DNA from: Planctomycetota bacterium
GTDB taxonomy: Bacteria > Planctomycetota > UBA1135 > GCA-002748355
Assembly: GCA_002748355.1 (NCBI GenBank)
Contig: PDSF01000026.1
Span: 186,001-250,000 of the forward strand
Direction: 5' to 3'
Length of the DNA: 64,000 nucleotides
The translations under genes were made by a program, and so were the position numbers. The notes under the pieces are model-generated. The model was not told the origin of the DNA. It worked only from the letters and a program-made list of their open reading frames with translations, and searched no databases. Shown one piece after another: positions 37,253 to 45,726 of this stretch (positions are counted from its first letter, which is position 1; the number at the start of each line of letters is the position of its first letter).

Positions 37253-37960
37253 CTACTCCAGACCCCAGGTGGCGAAAGCCTTGTCGGCAAGCTCTGCCCA
37301 GCCGCGATTGGCGGCGGGGCTTGCCGGGCTCGGATGCGGAAGCCTGGCGAAACGCAGGCCGCGGCCGGTGAGCACGGCCTTGCAGCGGGCTTCGGCAAAG
37401 CTTCCTACGCCGACGATGAGTTCTGGCTGCAGTCGTTCGACCATGGCCCGCAGGGCGACATCGGCAGCGGCAAAGAGCGGCTCCTTTTCGGCCTTGGGCA
37501 GCTTGTTGGGCGTGTGGTTGCGGCCGCTTTCTTCGAGGAAGGCCAGCGGGATGTAGTTGCTGACGAAAAAGTCGCGGAAGAACTGGTCGGCAGTGCCGAA
37601 GCGCGAAGCGACCCAGCTCCAGAGTCGACGGCCGCTGACTTCCGAGCGAGGGCAGGCGAAGCCCTGAATCGGGCGTTTGGGGTGGACTCCGTCTGGCACC
37701 TCGACCTCCTCCTCGATGCCCATCCAGTCGCGCACTGCCGCAATCTCACCGAAGGGGATCCCCGTCTGCATCATCCCAAAGGGGCCGGGGTTCATCCCGA
37801 TCCAGAGCGCCCGCTTTCTCCCCTGGCCGTAGCGCTTCAGATAGGCCTCGTGCGGGCGGCGAGCGTAGTGGAGCGGTGCGTAGACATGCGCGACGGGAGG
37901 GGCGAAGGACAGGGCCCGCGTCGTGGCGTCCAGCGTGCGGCTGATTTCGATCAGGGACAT
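37253..37960 (-). CDS. SMUG1-like uracil-DNA glycosylase
   Basis: 235 residues. It removes uracil and oxidised pyrimidines from DNA. The two active-site motifs of the SMUG1 branch are clear: GMNPGPFGMMQTGIPFGE near residue 55 and HPSPASPAANRGW near the end. The long middle carries RPIQGFACPRSEVSGRRLWSW and FVSNYIPLAFL, also SMUG1-like. SMUG1 is mainly animal, with bacterial members chiefly in planctomycetes and some proteobacteria, which agrees with the proposed taxonomy. It has no functional link to its neighbours. Confidence 0.9.
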   Translation of the reverse strand: MSLIEISRTLDATTRALSFAPPVAHVYAPLHYARRPHEAYLKRYGQGRKRALWIGMNPGPFGMMQTGIPFGEIAAVRDWMGIEEEVEVPDGVHPKRPIQGFACPRSEVSGRRLWSWVASRFGTADQFFRDFFVSNYIPLAFLEESGRNHTPNKLPKAEKEPLFAAADVALRAMVERLQPELIVGVGSFAEARCKAVLTGRGLRFARLPHPSPASPAANRGWAELADKAFATWGLE

Positions 37961-38045
37961 GGCGGCTGAGACTAGCAGCCATGGCCGGTCAGAAGCGACC
38001 CAGAGGCAGAGCTTGTCCTGGGATGCCCCGCGGACTCAGCCTGCC

Positions 38046-40130
38046 TCAAGCGTGTACCAGGGCCTTGGAGCTCCTTGCCGGAGCGTATGCGCTGCGGCGC
38101 CGCTTGGCCCGAGACTGCATGCCGAGCTGGTAGAGCCGTTCGATCTGGGCCTCGCAGCGGCGACGCCAGCTGTGCTCGCTCTGATACCACCGCGCGTCCG
38201 CCAGCGCCTCGGAGCGGAGCTGCTGCTGGTGCTCCTGGGCGAGGCGCAGCGCAGCGATGAGTTGCTCGCGGTCCGGATCCAGTAGCCATGGCTTGCCTAG
38301 GGTGGCTTCAGGAATCTGGGCTGGCACCCGCTTCGTTGCGATCTTGATCGTGCCGGTTTCCCGCAAAAAATCCGAGGGCGCCCCGCCAGCGCTCACGATG
38401 ACCGGGAGCCCGGCGCCCCGCGCTTCGAGGATGGGCATTCCGAATCCTTCGCCACGGAAGGGGTGGACGAGGGTGTCGACACTCGTAAAGAGCCGCCCCA
38501 TCTCGTCGTCACTCAGGTTCCTGTCCAGTAACAGGAGTTCGGGGGCGCGAGGATGCTCCGCGATGCGGGTGAGAAGCGACAGCTGTTCTTGGTGGGCGTA
38601 GGCGCTGCTGCTTGAGTCGATCTTGACCACGAGGCAGACCCGGTCTTCGCGCTGGAAGGCGGAGAGCCAGGCCGCCAGCAGGGCGTCGATGCCCTTGCGC
38701 GGGATTGCGGCGCCCACGAAGAGGAAGGCATGCCGCCCGTCAATGCGCTGGCGGAGATCCTCAAGGGGCGGGCGCGATGGCGAGAAGATCGTGGGGTCGT
38801 AGCCGTGCGGCAGTGTCTGGATCTTTTCCTCGGCGATACCGGCGTCGAGGAGGACGGAGCGGACATGATTGCTGTGCACCCAGATCTCATCGGGGCCGTG
38901 CGACAGGGTGCCGGCGATCTCCCGCGGGAGGGCGCCATACTCCCAGTCGAAGCGCTGCACCCAGACATCGCTGGCTGGGCGCTCGTGCCGGAAGGGCCAG
39001 CCCGAGCGCAGGCAGACTTCGCTGTGCGTCCATACCGGCTCAAGCAGTGGCCAGAATTCGCGATCGAGCTCGGGCGGGCGTTCGGGACGCTGCCTGTTGG
39101 CGATGCGTAGGTCGATGCGAGGAGCCTCTCGGTAGATGCGGGCGCTATGCCTTGCGATTTGCGCGTAGGAGTTGCTGGCGAATATCGGTGCTTCGAGGTG
39201 GATACGAAGCTGCGCCCCTTCTGAGCTGCGCTGTGCTGGCGGGGCCGCTTCTGTGTTTCCGAGTCGTTGTATGTGGGCGCTGCCGCGGGCGCCGCGGCTC
39301 TGGGCGGCCTGGGGGGAGTTCAAGATCTCGCGGAGGGCGACCTTGATGCCCTCGTCGTCGACCATGGGGCCAGCGTCCGTCAGCCGAACACCGACCGGCC
39401 AGCCGAGCCCGTGATGCGGTAGCAGCTGGGCGTTTTCGCCGAAGGCCGCAGCTATGCAGGGGCGCTGCGCCAGGGCAGCTGTCCGCAGGGGAGAGGGGTC
39501 GCAGCATGGCCGAGGCTCGATGAAGACATCGCAAGCTGTTTGGTTGACGAGTTCGAAGGCTTGGCCCTGGAGCGCCTCGCTCACGACTTGGCGTAGCTGC
39601 TCCTGTTCTCTGCTAGGCAGGTCAGCTGCGTGTCCGATGCGAGTCGTAGCGGATGTCGATGCGGAAGGCGGGCTGGGCGCTTTGCTGGGCGGCCTGCCCT
39701 GATAGCGGGCCAAGTATCGGCAGAGGGCGCTTGTTTGCTCTATGAAGGCGAGAGCATCCTCTTCGGAGATCGTTAGCAGCTCACCACTTTCCGGCACGTC
39801 GATGGCTGCTCGCGCTGCATTTTCGTCCTCATCTGGATTGGCGATCACCAGGAGTGGAGAGGACAGGGGCACCGTGCAGCGGCTCCAGGTCTTGATTTCG
39901 GAGATGCTGTCTTCCGAGAGCGCGGTGCGAACCGAGAAATCGCGGGCGCCGTCGCTCAGTGTCAGCTCTCGTGGGCCCGCAGCCGTCCTCCAATACTCCC
40001 GGATCTCAACCTGGGCACCGTTGCCAATGAGAGCCCGGACGAGGCGTCGTGCTATCTCGCCTCGAGGACACGAACCGAGGAGCGGCGCGTGCACGAAGAG
40101 CGCAATCCTGGCCTGTTGTACGTCATCCAC
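38046..40130 (-). CDS. Glycosyltransferase, GT4-like, with large N-terminal domain
   Basis: 694 residues. The C-terminal half is a GT-B glycosyltransferase: EIWVHSNHVRSVLLDAGI, then TLPHGYDPTIFSPSR, FLFVGAAIPRKGIDALLAAW and the family 4 end motif TLVHPFRGEGFGMPILEARGAGLPVIVS with its E-x7-E donor-sugar site. The first ~300 residues look like a second, degenerate Rossmann or glycosyltransferase domain (CRYLARY, CIAAAFGENAQLLPH). No membrane helices are seen, so it is cytoplasmic. It follows epsI on the same strand after 57 bases, suggesting a role in making glycan for exosortase-linked surface material. Confidence 0.85.
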   Translation of the reverse strand: MDDVQQARIALFVHAPLLGSCPRGEIARRLVRALIGNGAQVEIREYWRTAAGPRELTLSDGARDFSVRTALSEDSISEIKTWSRCTVPLSSPLLVIANPDEDENAARAAIDVPESGELLTISEEDALAFIEQTSALCRYLARYQGRPPSKAPSPPSASTSATTRIGHAADLPSREQEQLRQVVSEALQGQAFELVNQTACDVFIEPRPCCDPSPLRTAALAQRPCIAAAFGENAQLLPHHGLGWPVGVRLTDAGPMVDDEGIKVALREILNSPQAAQSRGARGSAHIQRLGNTEAAPPAQRSSEGAQLRIHLEAPIFASNSYAQIARHSARIYREAPRIDLRIANRQRPERPPELDREFWPLLEPVWTHSEVCLRSGWPFRHERPASDVWVQRFDWEYGALPREIAGTLSHGPDEIWVHSNHVRSVLLDAGIAEEKIQTLPHGYDPTIFSPSRPPLEDLRQRIDGRHAFLFVGAAIPRKGIDALLAAWLSAFQREDRVCLVVKIDSSSSAYAHQEQLSLLTRIAEHPRAPELLLLDRNLSDDEMGRLFTSVDTLVHPFRGEGFGMPILEARGAGLPVIVSAGGAPSDFLRETGTIKIATKRVPAQIPEATLGKPWLLDPDREQLIAALRLAQEHQQQLRSEALADARWYQSEHSWRRRCEAQIERLYQLGMQSRAKRRRSAYAPARSSKALVHA

Positions 40131-40187
40131 ACATGGGCCTATCGGTCCAATCGCATCGAGCTCTGAATGGGACTCGGCCCTTCTTCG

Positions 40188-40847
40188 TCACTCGTCGCGC
40201 ATGAGATCCTTGGCGCTGTGCATCAGGCGGAGGAGCTGTTTCTGTAGGTCTTCGTTAAGGCCTTGTTTGGCTCCAGTGAACTCGATTCGCACCCAGGCTA
40301 GATCGGCCCGTCTTTGGGAATAGCGAAGCTGGGTCCGGGTGAGGGAGTTCGGGAGATCGGCGTTCGCCTCCGGCATGCGGCCTGCAAACTGTGACCAGAA
40401 GAAGGTCGTGAACTCGTAGCGACCGCCGTTTTCGCTACGGCTGCCGACAACCATGCGTTTGACCGCTAGCTGCTGGCCTTCCTGATCGAAGTGGAGGAGC
40501 TGTGGTGCTTCGATGATTTCGTAGCCCGAGTTTTTGTAGCAGAGAATTGGATCATGCGGCTTGCTGTCTCCGGCGTCGGCCAGCAAGGGATAATGGCCGA
40601 TATAGACACTGAAGAGCTGGTTCTCGTACTCCGGTGTTTTGGCCATCAGGTGCAGGTGCTTGTCGGGGATGAGTCGGTTGTTTTCGAAGGGCTCGCTGCG
40701 CAGCTCGGCACCTGGCCAGAGAGCTTTCGCTGTTTCGGCGAAGGGCGCGAGCGATGGCGACCGAGGCTCGGGCATGAAGGCTAGGCGGTCTGCCCACAGC
40801 ATCAGGGCGGAGATGCTCAATAGCGCGGGAACGAGGGAGCGATTCAT
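40188..40847 (-). CDS. EpsI-family exosortase-associated protein (DUF3485)
   Basis: 219 residues with one N-terminal hydrophobic segment (signal or anchor). The motif HDPILCYKNSGYEIIEA matches the EpsI signature (HxPxxCYxxxGW), a family almost always encoded beside or fused to exosortases. Its start overlaps the exosortase stop by four bases, showing translational coupling. The exact role is not established in the family; it may help exosortase act or process the glycan. The protein should sit outside the cytoplasmic membrane. Confidence 0.88.
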   Translation of the reverse strand: MNRSLVPALLSISALMLWADRLAFMPEPRSPSLAPFAETAKALWPGAELRSEPFENNRLIPDKHLHLMAKTPEYENQLFSVYIGHYPLLADAGDSKPHDPILCYKNSGYEIIEAPQLLHFDQEGQQLAVKRMVVGSRSENGGRYEFTTFFWSQFAGRMPEANADLPNSLTRTQLRYSQRRADLAWVRIEFTGAKQGLNEDLQKQLLRLMHSAKDLMRDE

Positions 40848-41689
40848 GTGGGGTTCGGGGCGTCGGAGCCTGGTGCAGTTTCGCCGCGTTTGTTCATAAA
40901 GCGAGGCAGCACGAAGAGAAGCAGCATCATCGCGGCTAGTGTGGATATGCCGACGATTTGGTGGAGGGTGTTATTGGCTCCGAGTTCTGGATTATGGATC
41001 TGCAACATGCCGGTGATGACGATGCGGAGCATATTGCCTGCGAGTGCTAGGGCGACGGCGATCGCCGGCATGGCGAGCTTCCAGGGCAAACGTAGCCGAG
41101 GGTGCAAAAACACGATCAAAACCCCGAGCACGAAGAAGAGCACGATACCCTCAAGCCCGCTGCAGTCAGGGACCACTGCGAGTGCGCCGTTTTGTGGGAG
41201 GATAATCATGTTGCCTTGATGCTGGACTCCGGAATAGAGGACGCCGAGTAAGCCACTGCTGGCGATCGTCGCGAAGTCGATCAGGTGACGATTGAGGATG
41301 TCGACGATGAGCCCAGGCACCGGGGCGGCGCAGAAGAGAAAGCTCAAGGAAAATCGATAGCGCCAGAGGCGCGGGCGGCCGCCGTATAGGTAGGCCAGGC
41401 TTGCGGCGATCGCTGCCAGTGAAACACCGGCCAGGCTGCGGCGGGCGAAGATGATGGTTGCAGCGAGGTAAGCTGCGAGGGCGAGGCAGAGCAGGGTGAT
41501 GCCGAGACCGGAATTGGCCGGGTTGTTCGCTTCTGGGGATTTGCGTTCCCGTTGGTATGCCAGGGCGGCAGAGCCGAGGGCGATGGGGCTGCCCATCACG
41601 TAGCTCGAGGGCATGCTCCAATAATCGAAGAGCCAAGGAAGGTAGGGGGCGACCAGTAGGCCGAGAGCGAGCTTGTTCCAGTGCTTCAT
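40844..41689 (-). CDS. Exosortase (transpeptidase for PEP-CTERM proteins)
   Basis: 281 residues with seven to eight membrane helices. The expected catalytic residues are visible: Cys 176 in VVPDCSGLEGIVLFF, Arg 222 in AGNMLRIVITG and His 243 in NTLHQIVGI. Exosortases cut C-terminal sorting signals at a PEP-like motif and attach the protein to another molecule. The adjacent gene upstream encodes a short protein with such a tail, and epsI follows with a four-base overlap. The small size and compact locus suggest a dedicated enzyme for one or few substrates. Confidence 0.92.
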   Translation of the reverse strand: MKHWNKLALGLLVAPYLPWLFDYWSMPSSYVMGSPIALGSAALAYQRERKSPEANNPANSGLGITLLCLALAAYLAATIIFARRSLAGVSLAAIAASLAYLYGGRPRLWRYRFSLSFLFCAAPVPGLIVDILNRHLIDFATIASSGLLGVLYSGVQHQGNMIILPQNGALAVVPDCSGLEGIVLFFVLGVLIVFLHPRLRLPWKLAMPAIAVALALAGNMLRIVITGMLQIHNPELGANNTLHQIVGISTLAAMMLLLFVLPRFMNKRGETAPGSDAPNPT

Positions 41690-41710
41690 AGAGAGGGGAG
41701 ACCGTACATG

Positions 41711-41738
41711 CTTCGAGGCCCGCTTGCGGGCCTCGAAG
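41711..41738 (-). terminator. Perfect hairpin between sorting-signal protein and exosortase genes
   Basis: CTTCGAGGCCCGC (41711-41723) pairs with GCGGGCCTCGAAG (41726-41738): a near-perfect palindrome with effectively a four-base CTTG loop. It lies between the stop of the small substrate gene and the exosortase start, and read leftward is followed by CATGTACGG, not a T-run. It may attenuate transcription so that substrate exceeds enzyme, or protect the mRNA end. Confidence 0.65.
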
Positions 41739-41789
41739 AAAAGTCCTGTAGGCCTAGATCACTTCTAGGCGTGTGGGGCTGGCCGGGAC

Positions 41790-42110
41790 TCAGGCTAGCT
41801 TGTTCTTATTGCGACGGCGACGCCGCAGGCCGAAGCCGAGGCCAAGCGAGCCCAAGCCGAGAAGTGCTAGCGGCAGGGGGCCGGGTGTCGGGGTATGCCC
41901 ACCGCCATCCTGACTGCCTCTTTGGCCTTGGGTGCGGAGCCAACGGTGTAGTCGCTGGTATTTGCCGCGGCTTTGTGGAGTGAGGGCGCCACTAGAGCTG
42001 GTGTCGACCGCTTTGAGTTGTTCTTGCGGGCGTTGTGGGGCCGCCTGCGAATCCTCGGCCAGGAATGCAGCGCCCGCGAGCAGCAGAATCGTGAAGAAGA
42101 TGGTGCGCAT
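41790..42110 (-). CDS. Short PEP-CTERM-like surface protein, probable exosortase substrate
   Basis: 106 residues from MRTIFFTILLLAGAAFLAEDSQA, a signal peptide; a GTG upstream would add 13 residues before it. The mature part is only about 50 residues, polar and rich in Gln, Arg and Gly (QGQRGSQDGGGH). The C-terminus has the tripartite sorting signal: TPTPGPLPL, a hydrophobic segment ALLGLGSLGLGFGL, then RRRRRNKNK. The core reads PGP where the classical motif is PEP, so it is a variant. Its place just upstream of the exosortase gene on the same strand is the main support. Confidence 0.85.
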   Translation of the reverse strand: MRTIFFTILLLAGAAFLAEDSQAAPQRPQEQLKAVDTSSSGALTPQSRGKYQRLHRWLRTQGQRGSQDGGGHTPTPGPLPLALLGLGSLGLGFGLRRRRRNKNKLA

Positions 42111-42346
42111 TGGTATGAGCAGCGATGCTTGTATTGGAAAGGTAAGCACGGATGTATGGCTAGAAAACGGCCTTTCTGCATAGCGAGGTGACCGTTTGGG
42201 TTGCCCAATGGTAACCCCTCAGGTGGGAGTGAGAAGGGTTGTGAAAAAAAAGGAGTGTATAAAAGCCCTGCCCTGGGGGGCGTCGAGAGGAAGGACTTCA
42301 GAATCTGTCATCGGCCAGCTCCTTCGATAGGACAGGCGAACTTGCC

Positions 42347-43033
42347 ATGTTGTCGAAGTATGCTCCGTGCATGAGTCTAGAGCGCACTCCCAGTAGCGGC
42401 GGGCCCGAGGGTTCCGAAGAAATTCGGGCCTTCATCGAGCTCGACCGGGCCGCCTCCGATCGTGACTTTGTCGACTACCTCGAAAAGCACGGCTGCAGTC
42501 ACGGCGAACTCCTCGATATTGGCACCGGTCCTGCGGACATCCCCCTCCTATTGGTCGATCGGCACCAAGAGATAGAGCTAACTTGCATCGATAACGGGAA
42601 AGACATGCTGCGCCGTGCTCGGCTCAGGGTCGCGGAGCGCGGGGAGTCTCGGCGTATTCGCCTCATGGAGGTCGATGCGCTGGATTTACCTTTCGAACGG
42701 GAGCAGTTCGATGGCGCCTATTCCAAGAATGTCCTGCATCACGTCACGGATCCGGTCCAGATGCTTCGTGAGGCCATGCGTGTGCTGCGGCCGGGAGGCG
42801 GCTTCGTCGTTCGTGATCTCCTGCGCCCTGGCAGCGAGAAAGAGCTGCAGCGGCTGCTCGAAGAGCAGGCAGGGGAACTCGGCGAGCTTGAGGCGAGGAT
42901 GTTCGAGCGGACGACGCGCGCGGCCTACACCCTGGAGGAATACCAGGAGATCCTGGACTCAGCCGGCCTAAGCGCTCTCAGGTTTGAGAGGACGAGCGAG
43001 CGCCACCTCAGCTTTATCGTGCGCAAGCCGTGA
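42347..43033 (+). CDS. Class I SAM-dependent methyltransferase
   Basis: 228 residues. The SAM-binding motif I is GELLDIGTGPADIPLLLV near residue 53, followed by acidic ELTCIDNGKDML, and motif post-I DALDLPFEREQFDGAYSKNVLHHVTDP, typical of UbiE-like small-molecule methyltransferases. The substrate is unknown. Its end overlaps the start of the next, unrecognised gene (GTGA), so they form an operon. An alternative start eight codons downstream is possible. Confidence 0.85.
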   Translation: MLSKYAPCMSLERTPSSGGPEGSEEIRAFIELDRAASDRDFVDYLEKHGCSHGELLDIGTGPADIPLLLVDRHQEIELTCIDNGKDMLRRARLRVAERGESRRIRLMEVDALDLPFEREQFDGAYSKNVLHHVTDPVQMLREAMRVLRPGGGFVVRDLLRPGSEKELQRLLEEQAGELGELEARMFERTTRAAYTLEEYQEILDSAGLSALRFERTSERHLSFIVRKP

Positions 43034-44352
43034 GGTCGCCGTATCGAATCGAGCTGCCGCTTGCTGCCCTTCCGGCGAGTCCGGTGGCCTGTGCCTGGCT
43101 AGAGCACGCCTTTGCCGCGCTGCCGCTTGAGGCCGGGGTCGAGCTTGAGGGCACTTGGATGCTCTCTTCGCTGCTATTGGCGAATGGCGAGCGTATCCAA
43201 GCCCTTGCCCGCGAAGGGCGCCTCGCCTGCGTGCCGCGTTATTGCCGGGAGAGCGTGCACACGCCGTATCAGCTGCGGCGAGCCAACCTGGAGCTGGGGC
43301 TGCGCCAACTCGAAGCTTGGCCAGGAATACGGCACTTGGAGCCTGGGCCCGAAGCGGCGCAGCTTGCGAGCCTGCACGACAAGGCCGGGCTCTGCTGTGA
43401 GCAGCAGCGCATTGTGGATGTCATCGCTGAGGCCTTGCGAGGTTCTGATCGGGCTCCTGAGGCGATGCTGCGCCAGCTCTTGCCCGCGATTTCGCCGGCG
43501 GGGCTCGGTGGCTTTGGCAATGCCTTGTCGGAAACGCATGCCCTGGCCCTGCTCGAGTCGGCCTTTGCGGCGCTAGGTCTCGAAGAGGAGGCTCTGGAGC
43601 TGCCACAGAGCGGGACGCTCCCGCGCCGGGTTGGCGAGCTTCGCCTCGAGCATCCGCGGCTGCAGCTGCGCTGGCGCCGCAAGCACGGCCTCTGCTGGGC
43701 GGCAAGCGGGCTGCGTGAATCCTCCTTCCTGGCCTCGCTTGAGGTGCAGGGGGATGGCGGGGGTAGGCAGGGATTTGTCCCGACTCACCCGCTGCGTCCA
43801 CGCTATTTCGAGGCGGCGCACTCTCGGCCCGTGCTCCACAATGCCAAGGTTGGCGTCTTGCAGCTGCGACGCAGTGTGAGCCTGCCTGTGGATGCACATG
43901 CCCCGCGCGGTCGCCACCAAGTACTCGACCTGGCGCTAAGTCTCCGTCTCGATCAGCAGCGGCAAGACGAGGCGGTCCTCGAACTCGAACTCGAACTCGC
44001 CTCGCTTGTCGCTGGCCACCGGTACCGACTCGCCTTGCCTGTGCCGTTTTGGCCGCGCCCTGGTGTGTATCCACGGCCGAGCCGCTCAGAGCAGCCCGAA
44101 CTCTGCTCGCAAGAGGGGCCGCAGCCGCCCACGGCAGTGCTTGGAACCTGTTCTCTCGCAAGCCGGGATACGGTGCTGATCGTGAACGGGCCCGGCCTGC
44201 GCGAAGTGGAACTCTTACCGCGCAAGAACGACCAGCTCCTGATGCTGACCCTGGCACGTTGTCCGGAGGGCGAAGCGGCGCCGTCGCGGCTGCGCCGCCG
44301 CTTCCGGCTGATTTGGCGCTCCGCTGGGACTCTGGATGGGCGCCCTGGATAA
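43030..44352 (+). CDS. Unrecognised 440-residue protein coupled to a methyltransferase
   Basis: GTG start overlapping the methyltransferase stop. The protein is rich in Leu, Arg, Glu and Ala, with no signal peptide or membrane helix. The first part looks helical (PYQLRRANLELGLRQLEAW); from about 200 it becomes beta-rich, with a low-complexity strand LELELELASL encoded by a triple CTCGAA repeat (43979-43996). The region RPRYFEAAHSRPVLHN faintly recalls the beta domains of some glycoside hydrolases or lantibiotic-like enzymes, but I cannot assign a family. The operon suggests a two-gene modification function. Confidence 0.7.
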   Translation: MRSPYRIELPLAALPASPVACAWLEHAFAALPLEAGVELEGTWMLSSLLLANGERIQALAREGRLACVPRYCRESVHTPYQLRRANLELGLRQLEAWPGIRHLEPGPEAAQLASLHDKAGLCCEQQRIVDVIAEALRGSDRAPEAMLRQLLPAISPAGLGGFGNALSETHALALLESAFAALGLEEEALELPQSGTLPRRVGELRLEHPRLQLRWRRKHGLCWAASGLRESSFLASLEVQGDGGGRQGFVPTHPLRPRYFEAAHSRPVLHNAKVGVLQLRRSVSLPVDAHAPRGRHQVLDLALSLRLDQQRQDEAVLELELELASLVAGHRYRLALPVPFWPRPGVYPRPSRSEQPELCSQEGPQPPTAVLGTCSLASRDTVLIVNGPGLREVELLPRKNDQLLMLTLARCPEGEAAPSRLRRRFRLIWRSAGTLDGRPG

Positions 44353-44507
44353 GGCGCGCCTGCCAATCGACCCGAAGCTGCCAAGTTTCTTAGCATTTGC
44401 CCAAAAAAGCCCCTTGTCTGCGAGCCTTAGCGGTAGCCCCAGTGGCCCAGCGCTGCTCCAATGGCCCGCTTGAAATCGAGTCATTGCCCCAAGTCGAGGA
44501 GACATAG

Positions 44508-45425
44508 ATGAGCAAACGTATTGACGAGATCCTGAGCTGGTACGAAGCAGATCCCCCGGGTGTCCTGGCCAACCTGCGCCGCATGCTGGAGCACGGCCGT
44601 CTTGCCGGGACCGGCAAGATGGTGATCCTGCCCGTCGACCAGGGCTTCGAGCACGGCCCGGCGCGAAGCTTCGCCAAGAACCCCGCGGGTTACGACCCGC
44701 ACTACCATTACCAGCTCGCGATCGAGGCTGGCTGCAACGCCTACGCCGCGCCTTTGGGCTTCCTGGAGCAGGGAGCGCGGACCTTCGCCGGCCGCATCCC
44801 GACCATCCTGAAGCTCAACAACTCGGACTCGATGATGAAGACCGATGAGCCCTGCTCGGCACTCACCGCATCGGTCCACGACGCTCTGCGCCTGGGTTGC
44901 TCGGCCATCGGCTACACGATCTACCCCGGTTCGCAGATGCGGAACGAGATGTACGAGAATCTCCGCACGCTGATCGAGGAAGCCAAGGACGTTGGTCTGC
45001 CGACGGTCGTCTGGAGCTATCCCCGTGGCAGCTCGCTGAGCAAGACCGGCGAGACGGCGATGGACATCTCCGCCTACGCGGCGCAGGTTGCCGCCCAGCT
45101 CGGTGCCCATGTCATCAAGGTCAAGCCGCCGAGCGCGGAGTTCGAACAGGACGTGGCCAAGAAGGTCTATGAGGATGAGGCCATTCCGACCAAGACCCTG
45201 GCGCAGCGCATCGAGCACATTGTGCAGTCGTCCTTCAACGGCAAGCGCATCGTGATTTTCTCGGGCGGCGCAGCCAAGGGCTACGACGAGGTCATGGAAG
45301 AGATCAAGGGCTTGGCCCAGGGCGGCGCCTTCGGCTCGATCATGGGCCGCAACGCCTTCCAGCGTCCCAAGGACGAGGCGATCAAGCTGCTGCAAGACGT
45401 CATGGACGTCTACGCCAAGAGCTGA
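44508..45425 (+). CDS. Fructose-bisphosphate aldolase class I (archaeal/DhnA type)
   Basis: 305 residues, GAGGAG upstream. It cleaves fructose-1,6-bisphosphate by Schiff base, without metal. Typical blocks are KMVILPVDQGFEHGPARSF, GCNAYAAPLGFLEQG, HVIKVKPPS with the probable Schiff-base Lys, and GKRIVIFSGGAAKGYDEVMEE with GSIMGRNAFQRP for phosphate binding. This is the DhnA-type family (FbaB-like), not the animal class I enzyme. A strong terminator follows. Confidence 0.93.
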   Translation: MSKRIDEILSWYEADPPGVLANLRRMLEHGRLAGTGKMVILPVDQGFEHGPARSFAKNPAGYDPHYHYQLAIEAGCNAYAAPLGFLEQGARTFAGRIPTILKLNNSDSMMKTDEPCSALTASVHDALRLGCSAIGYTIYPGSQMRNEMYENLRTLIEEAKDVGLPTVVWSYPRGSSLSKTGETAMDISAYAAQVAAQLGAHVIKVKPPSAEFEQDVAKKVYEDEAIPTKTLAQRIEHIVQSSFNGKRIVIFSGGAAKGYDEVMEEIKGLAQGGAFGSIMGRNAFQRPKDEAIKLLQDVMDVYAKS

Positions 45426-45447
45426 ATCAGTCCTTAGCTCTGCTCAC

Positions 45448-45480
45448 GCCTCCCGCAGCCTCGCAAGAGGCGCGGGAGGC
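45448..45480 (+). terminator. Terminator after the aldolase gene
   Basis: GCCTCCCGC-A-GCCTC (45448-45462) pairs with GAGGC-GCGGGAGGC (45467-45480): 14 base pairs with one bulged A and a GCAA (GNRA) tetraloop. It begins 22 bases past the aldolase stop and is followed by TTGCAATT, so the terminator call rests mainly on the stem. Confidence 0.8.
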
Positions 45481-45525
45481 TTGCAATTGAGGCGGACTTG
45501 TCCTTAGGCTCCCCGCCCTCATTTG

Positions 45526-45602
45526 GGGCCGTTAGCTCAGTTGGTTAGAGCGCCATCCTCACACGGTGGAAGTCACTGGTTCGAATCCAGTACGGCCCAC
45601 CA
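45526..45602 (+). tRNA. tRNA-Val (anticodon CAC)
   Basis: A complete 77-base cloverleaf: acceptor stem GGGCCGT/ACGGCCC, D arm GCTC/GAGC around AGTTGGTTA, anticodon stem CCATC/GGTGG with loop CTCACAC (anticodon CAC, reading GTG), variable loop and T arm ACTGG-TTCGAAT-CCAGT. Discriminator A and an encoded CCA end it. It lies between the aldolase terminator and the TPR gene. Confidence 0.97.
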
Positions 45603-45726
45603 ACTCGTACCGCGACCCAGGCGTTGCCCCAGTGGCGCCTGGGTCGTTGCAGATACACGCGGCTTCGCAGTTCGCCAGGCATGTAGAGGGGCTGCTCCGC
45701 CTCCCTGGCTCATAGGGCCCTGGCTC

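Noticed and set aside
42239..42263. Promoter-like TTGTGA ... TATAAA upstream of the methyltransferase
   Set aside because: The spacing is only 13 bases, too short for a housekeeping promoter.
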